Program-made: the position numbers and the translations under genes
Notes under the pieces: model-generated
Databases searched by the model: none
Told to the model about the DNA's origin: nothing
Seen by the model: the letters and a program-made list of their open reading frames with translations, nothing else
Shown: one piece after another, positions 33,663-46,223 of the stretch
How positions within the stretch are numbered: the stretch's first letter is position 1
Layout of the letters: every line of letters starts with the position of its first letter
From: Chondrosia reniformis
Taxonomy: Eukaryota > Porifera > Demospongiae > Chondrillida > Chondrillidae
DNA length: 64,000 nucleotides
NCBI GenBank assembly: GCA_947172415.1
Contig: OX359189.1
Coordinates: 8,136,501 to 8,200,500 of the forward strand
Reading direction: 5' to 3'

Positions 33663-35899
33663 TCAGGCTACATCAAACCTGTAATAGAGAAAAAAATCAA
33701 GTGTAAAGTACATTTATGTAGTAACCATGATAGCCACTGTCGTGAATTATATATATACATGTAAATTCGTTTACATAAAATGATGGTAGAAATGTGAAAG
33801 TCCTCTAGAGCTACATACCTATACCTATCCCTATACCAGTGGTAATCAGACATTGGTATTGGTTAAGTGTGTAACATTTTGTGGCTAATAGGTAGAAATA
33901 TATTAAAGTAGTGTTGCTTGGGTCATTTAATGTTAACATCTCCAGACAGTATATTATTACAACTCACCTCCTTGTTTCTGTGTTTCTGTCAACCTGCACT
34001 CTCACTTCATCACAATTATGTCTCAACTGATGCGGTATAGAGTTGAGATGGGAAACCAACTGACCTCTTTGATCATGGTCATTCTCTTCTTGCGTTGATG
34101 TCTATTAGTGTACAGATATACTAATGCAAGGTCAGCTATAATATCACTTTCAGATACAATAAGGTTGCTAAATAAGAATAGGAAGCCTGGTTTTCAAAGT
34201 ATAAATGTAGTTGCATAGTTGCATAACCTTTGAGATGATGTAGTTTTAACTTTTGTATCTATATGTTGTTCTATGCATTTGTATTCAAAGGTTGACATAA
34301 TATTCATAACTAAATCTTGTACGTAAGTCTCATTCACAAATGAGGAGCTTATAGTTGAATCAAATACAGTAAAAAGGTAATATATTACCTGAGTAAATTG
34401 TCTTACACAATTACGTAACTAAGAGTCATTTTTCAATATGATAGTACATATGGTAGTGTAAGGTGATTGAAGATGGAAGTTACCGTATTATATGCATTGA
34501 AATATATGTATATATTACATACCTGACTTGTCTGCCTTGATCTTCTTTTCCTTACATACTCCCATACACAAACTGTTATTCGTACTGTTAATGCCATTAT
34601 CACTACTAAACTAATAGGAATGACAATGGCTAGCAGCAGGGCTGTATATGGGGAAAATTCAGTGTATATAAATATAATACTAAACAGTATACGTAGCTAT
34701 GTATACAAGGTAGTGTATACATATACAGCTTGTATTGTTTCCATTGCATTAATACTCACTTGGTACAGGTTGGGAAGGTGGGGGCAATACTGCACTGCTG
34801 TTGGTTACTACAAATCAGTAGGAAGTTTCAGTTACACAGTGTAATTTGATATATACACAGAGACATGATGCCCATGCAGAGGGAAGCTATATATACACAA
34901 CAGTCATCCTTACCAATTGCAGATATGCTGTATGACCACACAGTGTTACTGCCATGTTGGGTCTTAAACCGGATGGTGGCATTTCTCAACAATGTCACTG
35001 GAAATACGGCTGTTGGCTCGTTGACAATTCTTAACCTCTCTGTCTCGATACCATCAATAAATAGTGAGACAGTCTGTGATTGGAGAGTTCCTTGGTCAAG
35101 GAAATACGATACCTCAATATCCCTTGAAACATTAAACTGAAAATAAATCACTTCCGAAAGTCCATAATAGTATTGCTCTATACATGGGAATAGGAAAATA
35201 ATAGTATCAAGTATCACTTTGTTTCTAATTGGCGATGTTATATGGCAAAACCAAAAGGTAAAGTGTCGTCTTCACAGTATTTCATGTGGAGCATAAGAAT
35301 AAAGAGAAGGCTCTTGTGTTCTCATCCAAAGCTCTCACTAGGTTTATAATTCCCTATCTAGGCCTATTACTGTAAAATAAATGTAGTTATGTAGGATAAT
35401 GGTGTTTTAGATCACTCATTAGTAGCACTCTGAGACCAATATAGGAATATGCTAATATACACAGCTAGGGTATTGTACAGATACGTATATGGTCATGCAC
35501 GATTCCACGCTTCAGCCTTGCTACCTGTCAACTACAGGTATATAGCTACGATACTAACTTACCCTCTAGCATTAGCCATCTAGTGTATAAGTCGGTATCT
35601 TCCTCGTTCCTACAGTGATATACGCCAAGGCTCCATTGAGAGAGGTTTACCAAGAGTGTTCCCGTCTCCTGTAAAGTTATCGAAGCAGAGTTAACGTTCA
35701 ACGGACGAAGAGGTTCATTTGGCAAACGTCTGTAGAACCAGCTTGCGCTGCCCCCATTCCTGGCTTCTTGGCAAGGAAGGTGCTGGATGGTGTTTAACTG
35801 TGTCTCGGTCACAGCTGGGTAGATGACAGTCTTCCCACTCGAAAGTGTGAAAACAAGAGAGATCAATACTGCTACGATAAAAAGTTTGAAACCCATCAC
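33663..35899 (-). CDS. IgR2: two-domain Ig-like type I receptor
   Basis: Exons 35563-35899, 34914-35177, 34760-34807, 34523-34641, 33968-34101 and a tentative last exon 33663-33678; the phases agree and give 305 residues. Signal peptide MMGFKLFIVAVLISLVFTLS. Ig domain 1 has HLPCQEARNGGSASWFY, then TGTLLVNLSQ and GVYHCRN. The second Ig-like domain starts QYYYGLSE. A Pro-rich stalk (NSSAVLPPPSQPVP) precedes a transmembrane helix (LLLAIVIPISLVVIMALTV) and a basic, Gln/His-rich tail without tyrosines. If the 33968 exon is not spliced, it stops at once in the donor, losing only four residues. The exon plan is identical to IgR1. Tandem AP-1 motifs lie upstream. Confidence 0.83.
35285..35410 (+). 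repeat. Dispersed repeat, family 2 (copy in IgR2 intron)
   Basis: Matches the 3062-3185 copy in the same orientation: CTCTTGTGTTCTCATCCAAA, GCTCTCACTAGGTTTA, ATAATGGTG. It lies between the two Ig-domain exons of IgR2. Confidence 0.65.
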
Positions 35900-35977
35900 T
35901 GTCGCCTTACCGCACTGAAGTGACTGTATTTGAATTATCTAACTGTTGAAGTCGTATAGATCTTGTCTTTCGCCTGA

Positions 35978-35991
35978 TGACTCATGACTCA
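35978..35991 (-). promoter_or_regulatory. Two abutting AP-1 sites upstream of IgR2
   Basis: TGACTCA occurs twice head to tail, 79-92 bp before the IgR2 start codon. Each is a full consensus TPA-response element. The location next to the gene suggests control by Jun/Fos-type factors; this is inference. Confidence 0.5.
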
Positions 35992-35999
35992 TGAAACAT

Positions 36000-36353
36000 A
36001 ACATCATCCATGCACCTCTGTACTTTAATGTGTACATTCTAGAGGTAGGCCACGAGTTCTCCCTGGGGAAGTACCCTTCGGGCATTCCCAAGGTCATGTA
36101 TTCTATCAGCTATGGTGTGGTTATTAAAGCCTAATATGATGAACACAGTTAATTTGTAAAAAATATAGTACAGTACAATATATGTTTGTATGTACATGTG
36201 ATAAGATGTAAAATAATAACACAACACTGGGATTGACCGAAAGTCACCCAGTTTAATAACTTTACATGGACTTTATTTATTTATAATATCTATCAGTTAG
36301 TAATATATAAACTCATTGACTTGTTTTATTTGTTACTATTATTGTTACAATAA
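36000..36353. other. Non-coding interval between IgR2 promoter and retroelement
   Basis: AT-rich. I searched here for the missing IgR3 transmembrane exon on the minus strand and found no hydrophobic exon with splice sites. Confidence 0.4.
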
Positions 36354-37693
36354 TAATTATAATAATAATAATAATAATACCTCCTCCGCACTGCACCATG
36401 CTTTCACTCGCCCCTCCTTGAGGTGTTTGACCAGGAGCTTCGTTCCTTACTGAACTTGACCCTTAACATCCCCTTTGAGGACCACCATACTTGGTTGCAG
36501 GCAACTCTCCCTGTTGGCTGTGGTGGCCTTGGTGTTGTTTGACCAGGAGCTTCGTTCCTTACTGAACTTGACCCTTAACATCCCCTTTGAGGACCACCAT
36601 ACTTGGTTGCAGGCAACTCTCCCTGTTGGCTGTGGTGGCCTTGGTGTTAGAAGGAGTGTTCAGCTGGCACCTTCTGCCTTTTTGGCCTCTGCTGCTGCCT
36701 CCTCACCACTGATCCAACAACTTCTACCAGGTAGGCTCACTGGTGTATCTTATGTCCCTAAAGAGGATGCTCTTAATCTTTGGCTTCAATCAGTGGATTG
36801 CCCTCCTCCATCTTCACCAAGGGACAGGAAACAACAGGCCTGGGATGAACCCCAGTATAAAGCCACTTATCACTTATCACACCTTAATTGAAAGTGCTGG
36901 AAATAGCGTCAGTCGTGCCCGTCTCCTGGCGGCGAATGTGAAAGAATCTGGTGCATGGATCAATGCCTTGCCCATCTCCGCTGTTGGGTTACGTATGAAT
37001 GATGATGAGGTACAGCTTGCAACAGCCCTTCGTCTTGGTGCTCCAATTTGCCATCCATACAAGTGTCATCTTTGCGGGCATGATGTTGACCAATACGCTA
37101 CTCATGGCTTATCTTGCTATCGTAACACTGGACGGCACTTCAGACATGCTGCTATCAATAACATCATCCATCGGTCCCTTGCAACAGCTAATATTCCATC
37201 TCGGCTGGAACCATCAGGTCTCTCTAGGTCAGATGGGAAACGACCTGATGGTGTAACCATCACTCCCTGGACAAGAGGTCGCATCCTTATATGGGATGCT
37301 ACATGCATTGACACATTTGCTCCATCCTATGTGGAAGAAGCAACCAGAGAGGCTGGTTCAGTGGCTGCTATAGCCGAAAGCAGGAAAAAGAAAAAGTATG
37401 AAGAGCTTTCAACCATTCATGAATTCGCCCCAGTGGCAATCGAGACTAGTACTACTGGCGTGATGGGACCAGAAACCATGGAGTTTATTCGTAATCTGAC
37501 AACCAGAATTAGATCCATCACAGGGGAGGACATGGCACACTGCCATCTCATCCAGCAGCTGGCAGTTGCCACTCAGAAGGGGAACGCGATGTCCATCATG
37601 TCAACAATGAACTAAACAAATTTATATTATTATTATTATTTATCCATTATCCATTGTAAATTTAAATTTTATGTTAATAATAATAATAATAAT

Positions 37694-37730
<37 letters not shown>
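36354..37730 (+). mobile_element. 5'-truncated non-LTR retrotransposon, C-terminal part, flanked by AAT/ATT repeats
   Basis: Plus-strand remnant of a reverse-transcriptase polyprotein. From about 36390 it encodes the end of the RT region (FDQELRSLLNLTLNIPFEDH, LPVGCGGLGVRRSVQLAPSA). From 36900 to the stop at 37615 comes the conserved C-terminal domain (RARLLAANVKESGAWINALP, a CHLCGHDVDQYATHGLSC zinc-knuckle-like motif, RSDGKRPDGVTITPW, LIWDATC). A 112-bp tandem duplication (36425-36536 and 36537-36648) breaks the frame. The remnant is bracketed by (AAT)n at 36354-36380 and (ATT)n/(AAT)n at 37620-37730. It is a dead copy next to IgR3. Confidence 0.85.
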
Positions 37731-38743
37731 TAAAAATAAATAGTATCTGTACACTAGAGAGTGCTTCTTCTCTTGAACCATTATTAGTTGGATCCTGAGG
37801 TGGAGGTGGATCTGTGGTGGGTTCTTTGGGAATAACTAAAAAGTGAATCAAGATATCATAATATATATTGCCAATCACATTATGTATATATAATACATGC
37901 AGAATATGATAGCACATTAATCTCCTATTTCATATCTCTTTGAGCCTTATAGAAGTCCCAAGCTCCTCGGAGACTTGAGGAACTACCCATGAGTGGGATT
38001 GATCTTGCTAATATTAAATGCAGACTATGTAACTCACCGGTGAGATATATGGCTGGAGATTGGAGCTTTTCAGACATTTCAGTCATTACCTCAAAGGTGT
38101 AGGTACCACTATCATTAAGTGTGGCGTTGTTAATGACAAACTTTCCGGTGCCATTCAGTAGGTCAAATGATCTGTTAAGTTGCAATTGGTTACCATTATG
38201 GTAAACAGTCACCCTTAAATACATTACATCTACTTCGGGAGCGTCTTCTCTATAGTGAATGGAAAAGTTCCACTGTCCACCTTCCTCTATCGTGAAATTC
38301 ATTTCCGTGAACCGGAATCTATCAGCTGAAGAAAAGTTCGAGAAGATGCGAAGTGACTTCAAGTAGACTATATATATAATTAGGCCGACGACAATTATAC
38401 AGCCAACTGGAGAGGTCTCCAAAACTATTACCGACTAACCTGGACTATAGAAGTAGTATTCCTCCAATAGGGTACTGGTTGAATTAAAGCATTGATAGAT
38501 TCCTCGGTCTTCTTCCCTTACTGGGTTGATTTGTAACTGCCAACGGTCAGGGTAGGGATACGTGAATCGTTCATTATCTTCGATATTAATTTGTTGGCCG
38601 TTCCGGATCCTCGACCACAAATAGCTCCCATTCGCTATTTGGTTACAGCTGAAGGTATAGGATTGGCCGACATACTCCTCTAAATTGACATTAATTCCTA
38701 AAACAATAGTTATTGATACAGAAACTATTAAAAGTACTTTCAT
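37693..38743 (-). CDS. IgR3: two-domain Ig-like surface protein, possible GPI-anchored form
   Basis: Exons 38440-38743, 38038-38325 and 37755-37835 (or read through to a stop at 37693). Signal peptide MKVLLIVSVSITIVLG. Ig domain 1 has SYTFSCNQIANGSYLW and DRGIYQCFNS. Domain 2 (ADRFRFTEMNFTIEEGGQWN ... NDSGTYTFEV) is more divergent than in IgR1, 2 and 4. A Pro-rich stalk follows (PKEPTTDPPPPQDPTNNGSR). No transmembrane exon was found before IgR2. If the stalk exon is read through, it enters the (TTA)n microsatellite and encodes ILFIFILLLLLLLLLLL and a stop, giving 244 residues. Alternatively a GTGTAC donor at 37754 is used and the downstream exon is lost or distant. A heat-shock element and a TATA box lie upstream. 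Confidence 0.72.
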
Positions 38744-38788
38744 TGTGAACTGTAGATATACGATAAACCTCAGCTGTGTACAAGTATA

Positions 38789-38827
38789 TTTATATATAAT
38801 ATGGAATATTCCAGAATATTCCAGAAC
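38789..38827 (-). promoter_or_regulatory. IgR3 promoter: perfect five-unit heat-shock element plus TATA box
   Basis: 38803-38827 consists of five contiguous alternating pentamers fitting nGAAn and nTTCn without mismatch (GGAAT, ATTCC, AGAAT, ATTCC, AGAAC). On the minus strand it is followed at 38789-38796 by TATATAAA and 45 bp later by the IgR3 start codon. This is the arrangement of a classical HSF-driven promoter. Five perfect units are unlikely by chance. Confidence 0.7.
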
Positions 38828-40743
38828 ATCGCCCACATGTCTATGTCAACTGCAGAGCAGAAGCTTGCTTACATACTTGGCTGCTGGCAGTATACGTATA
38901 TGGCAACTTCCTATATCCCCATGTGTATGATTACAGATTCAAAATGAATGAATAAGATACATGGCAATATTAATGGAATCAAATTTTCATTTCCATTACT
39001 AACATACCCTGTACATGCAAATGTTATATATACACTCACTTAGTGGGGTGAAAATTATCTGAATTCAAACACATCTAATTTAATCCGATCCGTGATCACT
39101 TTTTGATCTTTAAAGTTATTGACACATTTAATTAGATACAAATTTTCATCTTCTTAAACAGCTAAGCGAAGTAACAACTTATGAAATTCTTAGAATAACA
39201 AGATTTTCTTAGAATTCCATTGAATGAGTTAAACCCTATAGCATTATGGAAAATAAATAGCTAGGGGAATTTTGCTGTATGAGCTGGCATGGTCAATAGA
39301 CTTCCTGTCTAACTTATCCGGTTGTATAGACTCCTTGCCGCTAGCTCCATTACCTAGGCAACCGCTACATTAGACAAGTATGCATATATAAGTCTTAGTA
39401 GATTATGTCATATAATACAAGTTAATAAAAAACACTTACAAAAATGATGTTACAAATTAAGTATATATATAGGAATAGCATATACTGAAATTTAAGTGGC
39501 TTAACCATACACTTCTGTGTTTGGGTGCACCAAGCTGAAGTAGAAATGGTGCAAACAATATTAATTAATTTAATTATATGTATATATACGTACTGTGCAG
39601 TACTTGATCATGGATTGAAATATCTAATAGCTTGCTTGACCTTTGACTAAAACATCATGCAATTATGCAATCTACACATGCACTGTCTTTATAATCATAA
39701 CATGTACAATTTATCCTCACTTTAGTTGAAGATGAAGTATCATGATTTAATTTTACTGAAGCTCAAGTAGCCATTATTCTTCAAAATTAATTTACACACT
39801 AGTACTATTGCTGATGAATGACCTATGGGTCAAAACGTTCAATCTAACTCAATTTTTGTTGCAGATAGCTCCAATAAACTTATCTATAAAACTTTAGTGT
39901 TTGTATATTATGTGATACATGGAAATATTGTATAATTAAATGTTATTTCAAACTATCATATGAATATATACACACAATTATATACAATTAGAAATCAAAG
40001 TAAATGTATTTCATATTTCAAAGTTCATGCATTTTGTAACATACATCTGTATACTAACAAATAAGTGTTTTCAATATTAATAGTAACGGAATGACATTGT
40101 ACTTAATATTAACAACTTGGTAAATATTATATAACTACAACTATTGTACAACATTATATTAGGGGAATAATAATTAGTTTACTCCTAGTATGATATTTTG
40201 CCAGGTAAATGTTCCTAATGAAGTCTGCTTCAACTTTAAACCTTGATCCATGTTCAAGCCAGTTCAGTGCATGCATCATTTGTACTGCACTATATACATA
40301 TACAGAATAATGATGATCATCTAACACAATATTAAGACAGATACAGGTTACACATTCCTATTCTCTAAAATTCATGTGCACATTCGTAATATTGTTTCAA
40401 ATATTACATAAATTATCAGAATCTTAGAGAATCAGTAGTAGGACCTGGTATTCCTATTGCTTTAAGTGTTGATATTTTAGGAAAGATGTGAATTTACTCA
40501 ATTAAAATTTTGTAGAGCAAACCTTTATTGACTCAGTATGAAATACCCCTACCCTCATTCTAAGGCTATTGCTTTGCACTTTTGGCTTAATTAGTTACTT
40601 TACATATCACCTGCTTATGCAAAATATTTGCTCAGTCTTTTATGTGGCTATAATGATTACATTTACATTATGGTATAGCATAGCATCATATGTCAGACCC
40701 TATACCCTTTTAGCTAATTACGTCACCACCTATATATAGTTTC
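38828..40743. other. Intergenic interval between IgR3 and IgR4
   Basis: No gene was found. It contains a CCTAGGCAACCG motif like an RFX X-box near 39350, a MITE-family fragment (39415-39560) and a hammerhead-like motif at 39811-39836. The rest is AT-rich sequence. Confidence 0.5.
39415..39560. mobile_element. MITE-family fragment
   Basis: Related to 15741-16004: ACAAGTTAATAAAAAACA, a CATATACTGAAATTTAAGTG phrase, then ACACTTCTGTGTTTGGGTGC and GAAGTAGAAATGGT. The right inverted arm is not recognisable. Confidence 0.55.
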
Positions 40744-43070
40744 CTATATAGTCACGTGCATCACATGACTTATATAATTAGTGATTTCATTGTGGACTTG
40801 TGTTGTGACTACATTTACTAAATAAATATTTGCATTAATCAAATATGTAGGTACCTCTTCAGATTTGTTTTGTTCTGGTGTTCCCATCCTTGAGCCAATA
40901 GGAACTTGAGTCATTTCCATTGTGGTTGCTGAGGTCATTCCATCCTGGGAAGGTTCCTAAATATAATATAATATAGTACGTATGTATGGAGTGTATTCTA
41001 CGTACATCTTCCTCCTTTCCAAACATGACTTCTGTCTCATTAGTAAACCATTTAAAATTACAATTTAGGTCACTCTGGCAGTCCAGTCAATACATAAGAT
41101 AAAGACATTAATCTATAGAAGCATGTAAGAAAATGGTATGTATTAGATTATTCAGTGTATAGTTTAATCAGGGCTGCCACTGATCCCTGTTAAGATAGTC
41201 ATACTGCACTACATAATATAGCTGCTATATATGACTCCCCTAAAACTGAAAAAGAATAAGGAAAAGTTTATACTATCTGCAGTTAATTTGACTCACCTGT
41301 GGTTGTGGCAGATTGGTCTCGTTAGCTTGATGTACCCTAGTAATAGCTGTAATGTCTCCTGACTGGTTTTGCCTGGGTTGTGGATCAGCCCTGAGCATGT
41401 TATCCTTCATATTGTCAGGAAGGTAATTGTCTCCTCCTGTAGTTACCAGTACCCCATCATCTCTGTCTTTGACTGGAATGGGAACCTTTTATGTAAACAA
41501 GACAAAAACATGGCATGTGGAACTGTGGTGCAAACTAACTTATATACATCTTAACATATGTGTGTATAGCTGTTGAGTTTTACCATCTCAATATACAGCC
41601 TTAAATACACATGTACATGTACACGTATATTCTATCTATATCATGATTATTTACAAGTATGTATATATATTAGCACTGAGTGATTTGGTAAAATCAAAGA
41701 GAGTACATATATGTAGATAGGGAATTGCTCACCTCAGGATTTGCTGGTGTATTTGGCCTCTGACACAGTTGACCATTCTTTCTCTTACAAATTATTACAG
41801 TCATAATGATTGCCACAGTTATGCAGACAAAGAGGACAATTGGAACTGTTATACCAACAATAACTCCTTCATTGCTAGTACTAAGGGAGGGAGATGCAGT
41901 TGGAGGACTTGTTGTCTCATTTGGGGTGGTTGGCTTCTTTTCCACTAAACAAGATACAATTAGCAAATTTGCCATCAAGCATTATCCCTTGCATATTGTA
42001 TACAACATCGTACAATTATTCATACATCACATATACATAGACATTCATATTAATACATATGCATATCACATACACAGAATGGACACTGATTATCTTCATT
42101 TGAGACAAACTTACCAATAACTGTAATATTGTGTGATCTTAATGGTTGGGCATTGTGGCTCACAGTAGCTTCAAAATATATTGTAGAATTCGTCAAGAAT
42201 GCTATATTGAATGATAGTTTATCCAATGATTTTTCACGTAGATCTTGTTGTCTCCTTTCTATGCCATCCAGGTAGAGCACCATGTTAATCAGCTGATCTC
42301 CAGGGTCTGGGAAGAAACAGACTGTAACCTCCTCAGATACATTGTACTTGGCCTCAATTACATCTGGTAATCCAAGATATCTTGATTCTACTTGGAGAAA
42401 ATAATTAATACATGAGCCAAAGGACTCACAAAGGTCAAGAAGAAGACAAAGATTCACTGGGTCACTGATGAAGGATGGAATTCCCAGAAACAGCTGTCTA
42501 GCCCAGTGGAGAAGAAGAGAAGTAAAACCTCTTGTATCCTCACCCAAAGCTCTCACTAGATTAATTTCCCTATAGGCTTTTTGCTCTAAAGTAGATGTAG
42601 CATGTAAGAAAATGGTATAGCGCAAGACTATGGATAAACTATACGATGGAGGATTAGAGCAATCTCTATCAAAGATTTTTCTTATATCCTTAGATACCAG
42701 TGGGCGTTCCGAAAAGTGTGTTTTTATAGATACTTGTACATGTAGTTATACCTTCAGTGAGTATCCATTCCTCTACCAAAGTAGCTCCGCCGTCCTTAGA
42801 ACGACAAAAGTATCCGCCGAGGGTGACGCTGTTTATTGTGACCACAAGAGTTCCTGTGCCCATCAGTTGTATGTAAGGAGCGGAATCTTGACTAAGGGGA
42901 CGACATTCATCCTCTTTAGGGGACGCCTTGTTACACCAATTTGCCGTGCCGTTACTCTGAGCTCCGTTACAGACCAAAGTTATGTCTGTACCGAAATCTT
43001 TTTGGTGAACGGTTAGTCCATTGGCTGAGGAGGAAGTGAGAATCAGGAAGATCACAAAAGAGCAAGACAT
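40744..43070 (-). CDS. IgR4: two-domain Ig-like type I receptor with long cytoplasmic tail
   Basis: Exons 42752-43070, 42115-42387, 41733-41944, 41297-41485 and 40744-40956 (or ending at a donor at 40854); joins keep phase, giving about 401 residues. Signal peptide MSCSFVIFLILTSSSANG. Ig 1 has ITLVCNGAQSNGTANWCNKA and GGYFCRS. Ig-like domain 2 starts ESRYLGLPD. The Thr/Ser/Pro stalk (PTTPNETTSPPTASPSLSTS) and transmembrane helix (VIVGITVPIVLFVCITVAII) share one exon, unlike IgR1 and IgR2. The tail of about 150 residues is hydrophilic, with one NYLPDN tyrosine motif and no ITIM. A kappaB motif lies upstream. Role inferred: surface recognition receptor. Confidence 0.83.
42425..42620 (+). repeat. 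Dispersed repeat, family 2, with hammerhead-ribozyme-like core (IgR4 intron)
   Basis: This copy holds, in order: CACUGGGUCA (42455-42464), CUGAUGA (42465-42471), a small hairpin (42472-42486), GAAAC (42487-42491), AGCU (42492-42495), GUC (42496-42498) and UAGCCCAGUG (42499-42508). The last can pair with the first, except at two positions that are restored in the 49.5-kb copy. The order matches a type I hammerhead with a minimal helix III. The remainder (42530-42620) is the common repeat body. Confidence 0.6.
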
Positions 43071-43177
43071 GATCTGCGTAAATCGCGGAACTACGTATCT
43101 CAGACTGCCAGTGATCATGGAATTTAATACATATAAGTACGCAATATAAATAATAATAATTGAAGGGATTTTCTTCT

Positions 43178-43187
43178 GGAAAGTCCC
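43178..43187 (-). promoter_or_regulatory. kappaB motif upstream of IgR4
   Basis: Read on the IgR4 strand this is GGGACTTTCC, the classical NF-kappaB site, 108-117 bp before the start codon and directly followed by an AGAAG segment. A single 10-bp match can occur by chance, so support comes only from its position. Confidence 0.4.
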
Positions 43188-43569
43188 TTTCAAAAGATAA
43201 ACACCTAATAAACTAACATCTAATTCTTATTTGGAGCTATGGCAATAAAGAATATTCTTTGGGTAAATATTTGATACTTAGGTATACTCCCCACACTACT
43301 CCTAAGAAATATGTACAAGTGAATGGGTCAAGTATTGGACAAGCATTCTAATAGGAATATTGATTGGTTAGTCTTATACTATACCTGTTGACTATATACG
43401 TAAATCAAATAAATATGACACATTACTGACATGAATATACATATTATCAGAGTTGCTATTAGGGGATTGGATATGAGTCATTGTGTCATGACAATTCCAA
43501 TCAAGTATCGCATTATACAGATATATAGTCATTATACAAAAATAGCTGCTATATAGAGAAAGTATTAGT
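43188..43569. other. Non-coding interval upstream of IgR4
   Basis: AT-rich, with no exon or clear repeat. It ends at a hairpin element. Confidence 0.4.
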
Positions 43570-43740
43570 GCTGAATTCGATTTACTCATAAACATTAGCC
43601 GACATGAAACTGGTTCTCTTAGTATTTATACAGTAGTGCTTGTACCCATGTCATTACTGACGAAGGCAGCTGTAGGTTGTCAAAATGTTTCAGAGAACCA
43701 TTTCATGTCGGCTAGTGTTTACGAATAAATTGAATTCAGC
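43570..43740. mobile_element. 171-bp inverted-repeat element with hammerhead-like loop
   Basis: Arms 43570-43619 and 43692-43740 are inverted near-copies (GCTGAATTC at the outer ends, AGCCGACATGAAA within, GGTTCTCT at the inner ends). The loop holds CUGACGA, a six-pair stem and AAAAUG at 43657-43687. It abuts the giant AC repeat. It is probably a MITE, or a solo end of a larger element. Confidence 0.75.
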
Positions 43741-43776
43741 ATGAGCCTTCCTAGCCACTCAGGACTTTACATTAAG

Positions 43777-46223
<2,447 letters not shown>

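Noticed and set aside
36743..37615. 290-codon frame as a host gene
   Set aside because: Its C-terminal domain and flanks identify it as the end of a non-LTR retroelement; it is 5'-truncated and carries a frame-breaking duplication.
37693..37730. Poly-leucine simply dismissed as noise
   Set aside because: Kept as a finding: the stalk exon reads directly into it in frame and no transmembrane exon was found, though it remains unproven.
39345..39365. RFX X-box (CCTAGGCAACCG)
   Set aside because: Resembles the consensus but lies far from any gene start here; noted only in the interval entry.
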